Shown here piece by piece: positions 1 through 5,782 of a stretch of 7,175 nucleotides of DNA; the stretch's first letter is position 1; each line of letters opens with the position of its first letter. This stretch comes from Streptomyces rubellomurinus (GTDB taxonomy: Bacteria; Actinomycetota; Actinomycetes; Streptomycetales; Streptomycetaceae), in contig NZ_JZKH01000165.1 of NCBI RefSeq assembly GCF_000961885.1, forward strand, positions 1 through 7,175, written 5' to 3'. The position numbers were made by a program, and so were the translations under genes. A model generated the notes under the pieces. The model was not told where the DNA came from, searched no databases, and saw only the letters and a program-made list of their open reading frames with translations.

Positions 1-120
1 CCCGTCCTCAACGAATGGAGCACCGCCCACGGCGGCTTCACCCACCTGCCCCAGCCCCAGCGCGACCAGGTCGCCGACGCCTTCTTCACCTGGATCCACC
101 GCCGCACCACCCGCGCCTGA
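1..120 (+). CDS. 3' end of an unidentified protein (partial)
   Basis: Reading frame 1 is open from the window edge to a TGA at 118-120 and encodes a 39-residue C-terminus. It begins PVLNEWSTAHGG, continues with FTHLPQPQRDQVADAFF and ends TWIHRRTTRA. The composition is protein-like, mixing aromatic, charged and small residues, with an amphipathic helix that has Trp and Phe on one face. Third codon positions are almost all G or C, as in a real actinomycete gene. No family motif survives in this short tail, so I assign no function. No strong hairpin follows the stop within about 60 bases. The start and most of the gene lie upstream of the window. Confidence 0.6.
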   Translation, partial: PVLNEWSTAHGGFTHLPQPQRDQVADAFFTWIHRRTTRA

Positions 121-210
121 CCCCGCCTCCACCGCCGTCCCATCTCCCGCAGGCGCGGCTCCCACCTCGCCGGTCTCGCGAGAGCCCATCGGCCGCCGGC
201 GCCCTTCCCG

Positions 211-528
211 TTGACCACGTGCACCTGCGTACCAGACGTCCACGCGGACGCCTGTCGGGATCGGGCCGGCGCCCCGTTCGTCCGGCGGTTCGACCGGTTC
301 GCCCGTCACTGGAGCGCCCGGCCCGGTTACGTGTGTGTCGTGGCCTACGACGGCGACGAGACGGTCGGCTGCTCCTACGGCGCCCCGCTGGAGGACGGCC
401 GCGCGTGGTGGCGCGGACACCTGCCGCCACCGCCCGCCCCGGGGACCGGGCGGCCCGCGCGAGTTCGGCCGGTAGGACGGGAGTTGGGGCCGCACGGCAC
501 TGTTCCCGCTCGGGGTGGTGCTGCTTGA
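211..528 (+). pseudogene. GNAT-family N-acetyltransferase remnant
   Basis: The frame from a TTG at 211 to the TGA at 526-528 encodes 105 residues. Residues about 20-70 read like the N-terminal half of an actinomycete GNAT acetyltransferase. FVRRFDRFARHW and ARPGYVCVVAYDG are followed by ETVGCSYGAPL and a WWRGHL segment, matching strands beta2 to beta4 and the familiar G-x-x-Y-G and WW elements. After about residue 75 the frame turns into Pro/Gly/Arg-rich sequence. The acetyl-CoA-binding Q/R-x-x-G-x-G/A loop and the C-terminal half are absent. Another frame shows codons for EFGR at 461-472 followed at once by a TAG (473-475), consistent with frameshift and decay, though that reading is inference. 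Third positions stay G/C-rich, so the decay may be recent. It could also be a short expressed protein, but without the cofactor site it should not acetylate. Start uncertain. Confidence 0.6.
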
Positions 529-834
529 ATGCGCGGCGTGAGTGCTTTCGAGGAGTACCTGATGGACGGCATGCCCGGCGAGTGGGGGGCGTGGCGCGGC
601 GAGGACTGGGCGACGGCCCGCCCGGCCGTGCCGGAGGTGCGGTGGTCGGAGCCGGGGGTGCGGGGCGACGGGGCGGGGCTTCGGCGCGGGCGTTTGGAGC
701 GCCGGCGCTGTGCATCGGCCGGGGAGCCCGCGGAACCGGGGGAGCCTGGGGGCTGTGCCGAGGCCTTCCCGGAGTGGCCCGTGCGGGAGGGGGATGGCGT
801 CCTGCGCGTCCCGGGGCGTGATCTGCCGTGTTGA
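529..834 (+). CDS. Doubtful small hypothetical ORF
   Basis: An ATG at 529, directly after the stop of the GNAT relic, opens 101 codons. The first 45 residues are protein-like: SAFEEYLMDGMPGEWGAW, then an acidic/aromatic stretch with RGEDWATARPAVPEV. They use G/C third positions. From about residue 50 the product becomes Arg/Gly/Glu-rich with repeated GEP-type triplets, which is what G-rich non-coding DNA yields. No clear ribosome binding site lies at the right distance (a GGGGTGG is 16-22 bases upstream), and I recognise no domain. It may be the start of a real gene whose 3' part is frameshifted, part of the same decayed stretch as the GNAT fragment, or chance. Confidence 0.25.
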   Translation: MRGVSAFEEYLMDGMPGEWGAWRGEDWATARPAVPEVRWSEPGVRGDGAGLRRGRLERRRCASAGEPAEPGEPGGCAEAFPEWPVREGDGVLRVPGRDLPC

Positions 835-860
835 GCGGGTGGGTTGGCGGGGTCGGGTGG

Positions 861-2291
861 TCAGCCGATGGGTGCGCCGTGGCGGGTGGCGTAGGTGGTC
901 AGGCCGTGGGTGGTGTGTCCGGCCCAGCCGATGTAGCCGTCCGGGCGGATGAGGAACACGCCTGTGCCGTAGGCCTGGTGGGTGGGGATGCGTAGTACCG
1001 GGCAGGCGGCGTCCGGTAGTTCGGTGTCGGTGTTGACGGTGAGCAGGGTCCAGTGGGGGCCGTGGAGGGTGTGGAACAGACGTGTGCCGGCGTGGTGGCC
1101 GTCCGGGGCGCGGTCGCCGGCGTGCAGGGCGTCCTCGGGCAGGTCGGGGCGGGTCTCCACGGACAGCGGGGACTGCCGGTAGCCGAGGTCGAGTTGGGCG
1201 GTGGCGCGTCCGCGGCGGGCCTTGCCGTGGTGGACGGCGGTGGTCAGTTCGAGCATGGCTGCGGCGTTGGGGCGGCGTTCTTCTTCGTAGGTGTCGAGCA
1301 GGGAGGTGTGTGCGGTGCCGGTCAGGACGGCGTCGAGTTTCCAGCCGAGGTTGTAGGCGTCCTGGATGCTGGTGTTCAGGCCTTGGCCGCCGGCGGGGGA
1401 GTGGAGGTGCGCGGCGTCCCCGGCGAGCAGGACGCGCCTGTCGCGGAAGCGGTCGGCCAGGGCGGTCCTGGCTCGGAAGGTGGAGGCCCAGTGCACGGCC
1501 TCGATCTGGTCGGCGTGCAGGTGGGTGTGGGCGGTGACGGTGGCGCGCAGGCCTTCCAGGGTGAGGTCGATCTCGCGGGCGCCGGGGTGGCGTGCGAGGA
1601 GTTGGAAGTCTTGGCCGCCGGGTAGTGGGCACAGTGCCAGCGTGGCGCCGCCGGCCTGGTCGTCGGTGGGTGGGAAGACGTGCCAGTGTTCGCGGTCCAG
1701 GCCGTTGACGGTCATGTCCGCGACCACCATCGGCTGCGGGTCGACGTCCTGGCCGCTCATGCCGATGCCGAGCAGGGTGCGTACGGTGGAGCGCCCGCCG
1801 TCGGCGGCCACCAGGTAGCGGGCCCGCACCCGGTGGCCGCCGGTGAACTCGGCGCTGACGCCGTGCTCGTCCTGGGCGAGGGCGGTCAGCTCGTGCCCGA
1901 AGGCGACGCGCCCGCCGAGCGCGCGCAGCCGCTCGTGCAGCAGCTGCTGGGTGCGCCACTGCGGCAGCATCAGCGGCTGGGTGTAGGGCTGGGCCTGGGT
2001 GGGTTCGATGGCGTCGAACATCCGCTGTTCGCGTTGGGGTCGGCCCCCGTTCCACAGCTGCAGCGGCGGGTAGGGGGCGGCGTGGGCGCGTACCGCTTCC
2101 AGGGCGCCGAGGTCCTCCAGGACCTCCAGGGTGCGCGGCTGCAGGCCCTTGCCGCGCGAGCCGGGGGACAGGGCCGGGGCGCGTTCGACGAGCAGGGCGT
2201 CGGTGCCGCGGCGGGCGAGGTCGATCGCGAGGGCGAGTCCGGTGGGGCCGGCGCCGACGATCAGGACGTCGGTGTGCGCGGGGGTGTCCAC
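861..2291 (-). CDS. FAD-dependent aromatic monooxygenase (class A, PheA/TfdB type)
   Basis: This is a single-component flavoprotein hydroxylase that would use NAD(P)H and O2 to hydroxylate an aromatic or polyketide-like substrate in the cytoplasm. Numbered from the ATG at 2297, it has the Rossmann motif GAGPTG (15-20) ending in the acidic ERA (about 38-40), the mid-protein DG motif AADGGRS (164-170), and the GD motif LLAGDAAHLHSPAGGQGLN (290-308), which contacts FAD pyrophosphate and ribityl. A short thioredoxin-like tail (about 390-478) is typical of the phenol-hydroxylase/PgaE branch. At about 476 residues it is full length. I prefer the GTG at 2291: AAGGAG abuts the ATG at 2297 with no spacer but sits 6 nt from the GTG. 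The gene is divergent from a TetR gene and its promoter carries that repressor's likely operators. Substrate unknown; detoxification (as for Tet(X)) or biosynthetic tailoring are both possible. Confidence 0.93.
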   Translation of the reverse strand: MDTPAHTDVLIVGAGPTGLALAIDLARRGTDALLVERAPALSPGSRGKGLQPRTLEVLEDLGALEAVRAHAAPYPPLQLWNGGRPQREQRMFDAIEPTQAQPYTQPLMLPQWRTQQLLHERLRALGGRVAFGHELTALAQDEHGVSAEFTGGHRVRARYLVAADGGRSTVRTLLGIGMSGQDVDPQPMVVADMTVNGLDREHWHVFPPTDDQAGGATLALCPLPGGQDFQLLARHPGAREIDLTLEGLRATVTAHTHLHADQIEAVHWASTFRARTALADRFRDRRVLLAGDAAHLHSPAGGQGLNTSIQDAYNLGWKLDAVLTGTAHTSLLDTYEEERRPNAAAMLELTTAVHHGKARRGRATAQLDLGYRQSPLSVETRPDLPEDALHAGDRAPDGHHAGTRLFHTLHGPHWTLLTVNTDTELPDAACPVLRIPTHQAYGTGVFLIRPDGYIGWAGHTTHGLTTYATRHGAPIG

Positions 2292-2297
2292 GAGCAT

Positions 2298-2303
2298 CTC
2301 CTT
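2298..2303 (-). promoter_or_regulatory. Ribosome binding site that decides the monooxygenase start
   Basis: On the minus strand AAGGAG is followed immediately by ATGCTCGTG. A zero-base spacer makes the ATG (2297-2295) an unlikely initiator. The GTG two codons later (2291-2289) lies six bases from the Shine-Dalgarno and gives a product starting MDTPAHTDVLIVGAGPTG. The hexamer overlaps operator O1 by three bases. Confidence 0.7.
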
Positions 2304-2315
2304 AACGTTGTTAAG
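2301..2315. promoter_or_regulatory. Operator O1 for the TetR-type repressor (candidate)
   Basis: The 15-base sequence CTTAACGTTGTTAAG has perfect CTTAAC/GTTAAG arms around a 3-nt centre. It lies in the predicted 5' leader of the monooxygenase, just downstream of its transcription start and overlapping the ribosome binding site. A second copy sits 38 bp away centre to centre. Class TetR repressors bind 15-bp palindromes placed in this way. Assignment to the adjacent regulator is inferred from position and pairing. Confidence 0.75.
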
Positions 2316-2338
2316 TGGCTGGTGTCCCGAAGCATGGA

Positions 2339-2353
2339 CTTAACGCCGTTAAA
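2339..2353. promoter_or_regulatory. Operator O2 for the TetR-type repressor (candidate)
   Basis: CTTAACGCCGTTAAA repeats O1 with one outermost mismatch; the two sites give the consensus CTTAACGNCGTTAAG. It sits between the -35 and -10 of the monooxygenase promoter and ends ten bases before the GTG of the regulator gene, overlapping that gene's likely -10. Occupancy should repress both directions, giving autoregulation. Confidence 0.75.
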
Positions 2354-2355
2354 CT
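2350..2355 (+). promoter_or_regulatory. -10 element of the tetR-like gene, suggesting a leaderless mRNA
   Basis: TAAACT fits the TANNNT actinobacterial -10 and lies 7 bases before the GTG at 2363. No Shine-Dalgarno precedes that GTG. Both facts suggest transcription begins at or next to the start codon. No convincing -35 was found at 17-18 bp spacing, so this rests on the -10 and the missing ribosome binding site. Confidence 0.45.
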
Positions 2356-2362
2356 GTCAAGC

Positions 2363-3007
2363 GTGACCGCCCAGCGCACTCCCCGACTCGACCGTGCCAC
2401 CGTCGTCGACGCCGCTCTCGCCCTCCTGGACCGCACCGGCCTCGATGGCCTCACCCTGCGTGCCATCGCCGCCGAACTCGATGTCAAGGCGCCCGCCCTG
2501 TACTGGCACTTCAAGGACAAGCAGGCCCTGCTGGACGAGATGGCCACCGAGATGATGCGCCGCATGAGCGCCACCCCGCTGCCCCCCAGTGGCGACTGGC
2601 GCCAGACCTACCTCGCCACCATGCACGCCCTGCGTGCGGAACTCCTGCGCCACCGCGACGGCGCCCGGGTGTTCAGCGGCTCGCGGTTCACCGACACCGG
2701 TTTCGCGGCCGGCCAGGAAGCGGGTCTGCGTGTGCTCGTCGATGCCGGTTTCACCCTGCCCGCGGCCGCCCGTGCCTGGTACACCGGTTACGCGTACACC
2801 ATCGGTTACACCATCGAGCAGCAGGCCATGGGCCCCAACGACTTCACCGGCGACGGCGGTCACGACCTCGATGCCCGCGCCCGGCGCCTGGCCGACCACC
2901 CTCTGGCGGCGGAGGCCGGCCGCGTCATGTTCGACGACTTCGACCATGGCTACGACCAGGGGCTGATCGCCGTCCTCGCCGGCATCGAGGCGACCCTGCT
3001 GACCTGA
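2363..3007 (+). CDS. TetR-family repressor with classical TetR C-terminal domain
   Basis: The protein (214 aa) is a dimeric one-component repressor that should release DNA on binding a small molecule. The N-terminal helix-turn-helix (about 10-55) includes LTLRAIAAELDVKAPALYWH, closely resembling TetR(B) [20 protein letters not shown]. The C-terminal domain also matches TetR: LLRHRDGARVFSGSR corresponds to LLSHRDGAKVHLGTR, and GYTIEQQ to GCVLEDQ. By hand alignment TetR Glu147 is kept (Glu152), but the Mg-tetracycline ligand His100 is Phe104, and His64 falls on a non-His residue. The inducer is therefore unlikely to be a Mg-tetracycline chelate bound in the same way. I chose the GTG at 2363 because upstream codons overlap operator O2 and are not family-like. 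It is divergent from, and very likely represses, the FAD monooxygenase and itself. Convergent with the gene at 3039. Confidence 0.93.
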   Translation: MTAQRTPRLDRATVVDAALALLDRTGLDGLTLRAIAAELDVKAPALYWHFKDKQALLDEMATEMMRRMSATPLPPSGDWRQTYLATMHALRAELLRHRDGARVFSGSRFTDTGFAAGQEAGLRVLVDAGFTLPAAARAWYTGYAYTIGYTIEQQAMGPNDFTGDGGHDLDARARRLADHPLAAEAGRVMFDDFDHGYDQGLIAVLAGIEATLLT

Positions 3008-3041
3008 CCCCCGGCCTCGCGGGCCCCCGGGTGGCCGGTCA
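3005..3041. terminator. Shared bidirectional terminator between convergent genes
   Basis: The 31-bp gap between the converging stops can fold. TGACC (3005-3009) pairs with GGTCA (3037-3041), and GGCC inside it pairs with GGCC after a three-base CCC bulge, enclosing a G/C-rich loop. The hairpin overlaps the stop codons of both the TetR gene and the AsnB-like gene. There is no U-tract, as is usual in actinomycetes. A bulged stem makes this less certain than the hairpin at 6085. Confidence 0.45.
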
Positions 3042-4562
3042 GTGTGCTGTGAGTGCCGAGTTGGTGGTCAGTGTGAACAGCACGCTGCGGTCGCCGCGCT
3101 GGAGGTTGCCGGTTTCGAGGCGTTCGGCGACCTCGCGCAGCGCCACCGCGTCGAGCAGTCCGGCTTCCAGTAGCGGCGAGCCTTCGTGGAGGAGTCGCCG
3201 GATGTGCCGGGCGCCGTGGTGGTGTACGGCCGAGTCCATGATGGTGCCGAAGTGTTCCGTCAGTGGTGGCTGGGCCACCTCCGGCGCCAGGGCACGGCGT
3301 TGGATCCGTTCCCGCAGTAGCCGCCGGTTCGCGCGCCAGGCTGCCGGCAGGGACGCGCACCATCCTGCCAGCGCCGTGTCGGTGAGGGGGTGTATCGGCC
3401 ACAGGCCGCGGCGTAGCAGTGGCGCGGCCATCCCCGCCTTCACCATCAACGCGCGCGCCGACACCACCGATGCCGGCGCCGACCCCGTGTCCACCTCCCG
3501 CAACGCCTCTCGCGCCACCGGCCCCAACCATCCCGGCGCCGCAGTCGGCACTGGTGGCGCCGCGCCGCCGCGGGGTGCCGTCGGTTCTGTGCCGTCCACT
3601 CCGGTGAACAGCGCTTGTATCCCGCGTTCTTGCAGCAGGGCGTGGAGTGTGTCGGCTGCGTCGAGGTAGAGGTCCTCGTACGGCGACACGGCCGTCCCTT
3701 GGTCGAGCAGTGATCCTGGGGCGTACGGCAGGTGTTCTGCCGCGGCCACCTGTACGTCCGTCCACCCGCGCCCCAGGTGTTCCAGCAGTGCGGCGCGGCG
3801 GCGTAGTTGTTGTGTGCCTCGTTCGCCGTCCAGGACGAGGGCGGCCGCGGTGAGGTGGTGGCCGCGTTCGTCGGTGGCCAGTGACAGGGCGGTGTTGGCG
3901 CTGGCGAGGTCGCCGGGCAGTAGTACGGCGGTGGCGCCCGTCTGCCACGGCACCTGCCGTACGGCCTCGTCGAGCAGGTGCCCGAACGTCTCGACAGGGT
4001 CCGTCTCCTCCTGCGCAGCGGGTTCGGTGGGTTCGGCGGGTTCGGGCAGGCGTATGGACAGACGGCCGAACTCGTAGGTCGCCAAGGCCCGTTCGGTGAG
4101 CAGGTGCACCCCCGCCCACAGCGTCGCGTCCGTGTAGCGGACGGCCGGTGCCAGGCGCCGTGCGGCTTCGAGGACGTTCAGGCCGGTGGCGTGGTGGCGC
4201 AGCTCCAGCAGGTCCCAGGAGGCGTGGAGTGCGTCGCGGCCGGCGGCGAGGTAGAGCGGCGCGGTGCCGGCGGTGCCGGTGCTCACCCGCACCCGGCCCC
4301 GGCCCCCGCCGGCTCGGTCGAGCTCCACCCGTACCCAGTCCTGGCAGTCGTCGACCGCCCCGGGGCCCGGCCCCGGGGCGGTCGAACTGCCGCTGGTGCG
4401 GGCGGTGTTGGTGAAGGAGGTGCGCGTCCCGTCCGCCGCGCACGACCAGGTGGTCAGCGGGTGGCGCAGTGGTTCGATCCACGAGGTGGCGCACCGCCAT
4501 CGGGTGCCGTCCCACTGCCATGGTCCCGGCGCGTGCGTCGCTGCGATGCGTAACCTGAACAT
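3039..4562 (-). CDS. Asparagine-synthetase-like protein with degenerate active site
   Basis: The 507-aa product has the two-part architecture of class-II asparagine synthetase relatives, including beta-lactam synthetase and lasso-peptide cyclase. The N-terminal half contains TGTAGTAPLYLA (95-106) and LHASWDLLEL (112-121), the usual sites of the D-P-x-G-x-x-PL-Y and F-A-S-E-x-K-A-L elements, but Cys2, the glutaminase nucleophile, is absent (the protein starts MFRLR). A Glu/Pro linker (about 173-189) leads to the synthase domain. There the ATP-binding SGGLDS loop reads LLPGDLASA (214-222) and the GxGGDE motif reads GVDGTE (321-326). The C-terminal helices (WPIHPLTDTALAGW and following) are recognisable. 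It may be a catalytically altered ligase or a pseudo-enzyme partner. AAGG six bases before the ATG supports the start. It follows the OYE gene by 37 nt, probably one transcript. An in-frame palindrome encodes its Pro-Gly repeat. Family assignment is from motif shape only. Confidence 0.7.
   Translation of the reverse strand: MFRLRIAATHAPGPWQWDGTRWRCATSWIEPLRHPLTTWSCAADGTRTSFTNTARTSGSSTAPGPGPGAVDDCQDWVRVELDRAGGGRGRVRVSTGTAGTAPLYLAAGRDALHASWDLLELRHHATGLNVLEAARRLAPAVRYTDATLWAGVHLLTERALATYEFGRLSIRLPEPAEPTEPAAQEETDPVETFGHLLDEAVRQVPWQTGATAVLLPGDLASANTALSLATDERGHHLTAAALVLDGERGTQQLRRRAALLEHLGRGWTDVQVAAAEHLPYAPGSLLDQGTAVSPYEDLYLDAADTLHALLQERGIQALFTGVDGTEPTAPRGGAAPPVPTAAPGWLGPVAREALREVDTGSAPASVVSARALMVKAGMAAPLLRRGLWPIHPLTDTALAGWCASLPAAWRANRRLLRERIQRRALAPEVAQPPLTEHFGTIMDSAVHHHGARHIRRLLHEGSPLLEAGLLDAVALREVAERLETGNLQRGDRSVLFTLTTNSALTAH
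4351..4385. repeat. 35-bp palindrome inside the AsnB-like coding sequence
   Basis: Two 17-base arms (TCGACCGCCCCGGGGCC and its exact reverse complement) flank a single C, so every base except the centre is paired. The pairing stops sharply on both sides (G at 4350 against A at 4386). It encodes about residues 60-71, reading T-A-P-G-P-G-P-G-A-V, in the N-terminal domain. It is too long and exact to follow from protein constraint alone. It could be an inserted palindromic element, an intragenic attenuator or an artefact-prone hairpin. Confidence 0.85.
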
Positions 4563-4599
4563 GCCTCACCTTCGCATGTTCCGGTGCGGGGCCGGGCGT

Positions 4600-5706
4600 T
4601 CAGGCGCGGTGGTACTGCACCGGCCCGGTGAAGTCGGCGTCGAGCTCGGCGGCGGCGCGGCGTGCCCAGGAGGGGTCGCGCAGCAGTTCGCGTCCGATCA
4701 GGACGGCGTCGGCGTGGCCGGAGGCGAGGATGTCCTCGGCCTGGCGTGCCTCGGTGATCAGGCCGACGGCTGCGACGGGCATGCCGGTCTGGGTGCGCAC
4801 GGCTTCGGCGAAGGGGACCTGGAATCCGGGGGTGGCGTCGATGTGGGCGTCGGGGACGAGGCCGCCGGTGGAGACGTCCATGAGGTCGACGCCGCGGGCC
4901 AGCAGTTCCTTGGCCAGGCGCACGGTGTCCTGGGAGGTCCAGCCTTCGCGCTGGTCGGTGGTGTCCTCGCTGAGCCAGTCGGTGGCGGAGGTGCGGAAGA
5001 ACAGGGGGAGGTGTTCGGGCCATACGGCGCGCACGGCGTCGACGACTTCGAGGGCGAGGCGGGTGCGGCCTTCGAAGGAGGCGCCGTAGGCGTCGGTGCG
5101 GTGGTTGGTGTGGGGGGAGAGGAATTCGTGGATCAGGTAGCCGTGGGCGCCGTGGATCTCGACGGCCTGGTAGCCGGCGGCGAGTGCGCGGGTGGCGGCG
5201 TCGGCGAACTGGCGCACGATGACGTCGATCTGTTCGCGGGTGAGTTCGTCGGGGGTGGTGTGGGCGGGCGAGAAGGCGTGGGCGCTGGGGGCGAGCGGGC
5301 GCCAGCCGTGGGGTTCGTCGGCGGCCAGCGGGCGTCCGCGGTCGACCCAGGTGCGTTCGGTGGAGGCCTTGCGGCCGGCGTGGCCGAGCTGGATGGCGGG
5401 GACGGTGCCCTGGTCCTTGAGGAAGGCGGTGATGCGGCGCAGGGCCTGGGTCTGGGTGTCGTTCCACAGGCCGAGGTCGTACGGGCTGATGCGGCCCTCG
5501 GGGCTGACGGCGGTGGCCTCGGTGATGATCAGCCCGGTGCCGCCGGCGGCGCGGGCGCCCTGGTGGGTGAAGTGCCAGTCGGTGGCCACGCCGGCCAGGT
5601 CCCCCGCGGGTGCGGCGCTGTACTGGCACATCGGCGGCATCCAGACCCGGTTGCGGGCGGTGACGTCGCGCAGGGTGTAGGGGGTGAAGAGGGCGGGGGT
5701 GCTCAT
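4600..5706 (-). CDS. Old Yellow Enzyme family NADH:flavin oxidoreductase (YqjM-like)
   Basis: This 368-residue protein is a complete FMN-dependent TIM-barrel ene-reductase that would reduce activated C=C bonds (enones, quinones, nitro compounds) with NAD(P)H in the cytosol. It belongs to the thermophilic-like/YqjM class. PPMCQYS (24-30) supplies the class-specific Cys27 and Tyr29, and IHGAHGYLIHEFLSP (184-198) carries the substrate-anchoring pair His185 and His188 plus Tyr190. NHRTDAYG (201-208), FFRTSATDW (236-244) and a C-terminal phosphate-binding AVGLI (313-317) and LIGRELLRDP (336-345) complete the barrel. The ATG at 5706 is supported by AGGAG five bases upstream and by the family-typical N-terminus SxLFxPxxLRxxTxRNRVWMPPM; the same frame stays open far upstream but that extension is Arg/Pro-rich and non-coding. 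It leads a likely two-gene transcript with the AsnB-like gene. Natural substrate unknown; stress defence or secondary-metabolite reduction are plausible. Confidence 0.95.
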   Translation of the reverse strand: MSTPALFTPYTLRDVTARNRVWMPPMCQYSAAPAGDLAGVATDWHFTHQGARAAGGTGLIITEATAVSPEGRISPYDLGLWNDTQTQALRRITAFLKDQGTVPAIQLGHAGRKASTERTWVDRGRPLAADEPHGWRPLAPSAHAFSPAHTTPDELTREQIDVIVRQFADAATRALAAGYQAVEIHGAHGYLIHEFLSPHTNHRTDAYGASFEGRTRLALEVVDAVRAVWPEHLPLFFRTSATDWLSEDTTDQREGWTSQDTVRLAKELLARGVDLMDVSTGGLVPDAHIDATPGFQVPFAEAVRTQTGMPVAAVGLITEARQAEDILASGHADAVLIGRELLRDPSWARRAAAELDADFTGPVQYHRA

Positions 5707-5768
5707 GCGGACTCCTGGGGGCCGGGGCGGGCGGGCATCGGGACGCCGGAACATCATTGCGTCGGCAC

Positions 5769-5782
5769 TTTGTGCGCTCAAA
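5769..5782. promoter_or_regulatory. Palindrome at the OYE transcription start (candidate operator)
   Basis: TTTGTGCGCTCAAA is a 14-bp palindrome (TTTGnGCGCnCAAA) with one mismatched pair. It begins at the predicted -10 of the OYE promoter and covers the expected transcription start near 5775, a standard place for a repressor. The nearby MarR-type regulator is a candidate binder, but I found no convincing copy of the motif at its own promoter. Confidence 0.45.

Larger units (their letters stand above)
121..860. other. Gene-poor stretch with decayed coding DNA
   Basis: These 740 bases separate the partial first gene from the 3' end of the FAD monooxygenase. The only recognisable protein signal is a GNAT acetyltransferase fragment (211-528). 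A weak small ORF follows at 529-834. The other open frames are Arg/Pro/Gly-rich shadows. A 10-bp perfect palindrome, TCTCGCGAGA, lies at 174-183, about 28 bases upstream of the GNAT relic start. From about 650 to 850 the + strand becomes strongly G-rich. No tRNA, insertion-sequence end or CRISPR pattern was seen. Confidence 0.5.
2331..2360 (-). promoter_or_regulatory. Promoter of the FAD monooxygenase
   Basis: On the minus strand a consensus -35 TTGACA (2360-2355) and a -10-like CATGCT (2336-2331) are separated by 18 bases. Transcription would start near 2324. Operator O2 fills the spacer between the two hexamers and O1 lies just after the start. A bound repressor would therefore block both polymerase binding and clearance. 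The -35 is an excellent match and the -10 a moderate one. Confidence 0.6.

Noticed and set aside
15..821. A 268-codon plus-strand frame across the gene-poor left end
   Set aside because: Overwhelmingly Arg/Pro/Gly with no domain; it overlaps the better-supported partial gene and GNAT relic in other frames.
2315..2362. An upstream start adding 16 residues to the TetR regulator
   Set aside because: It would make operator O2 and the predicted -10 part of the coding sequence and gives a non-family N-terminus. The GTG at 2363 fits the family length.
2950..4569. A 539-codon minus-strand frame overlapping the AsnB-like gene
   Set aside because: The product is almost pure Arg/Thr/Pro/Gly, the signature of an out-of-frame reading of high-GC coding DNA. 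The 3039-4562 frame has domain-like sequence and a good ribosome binding site.
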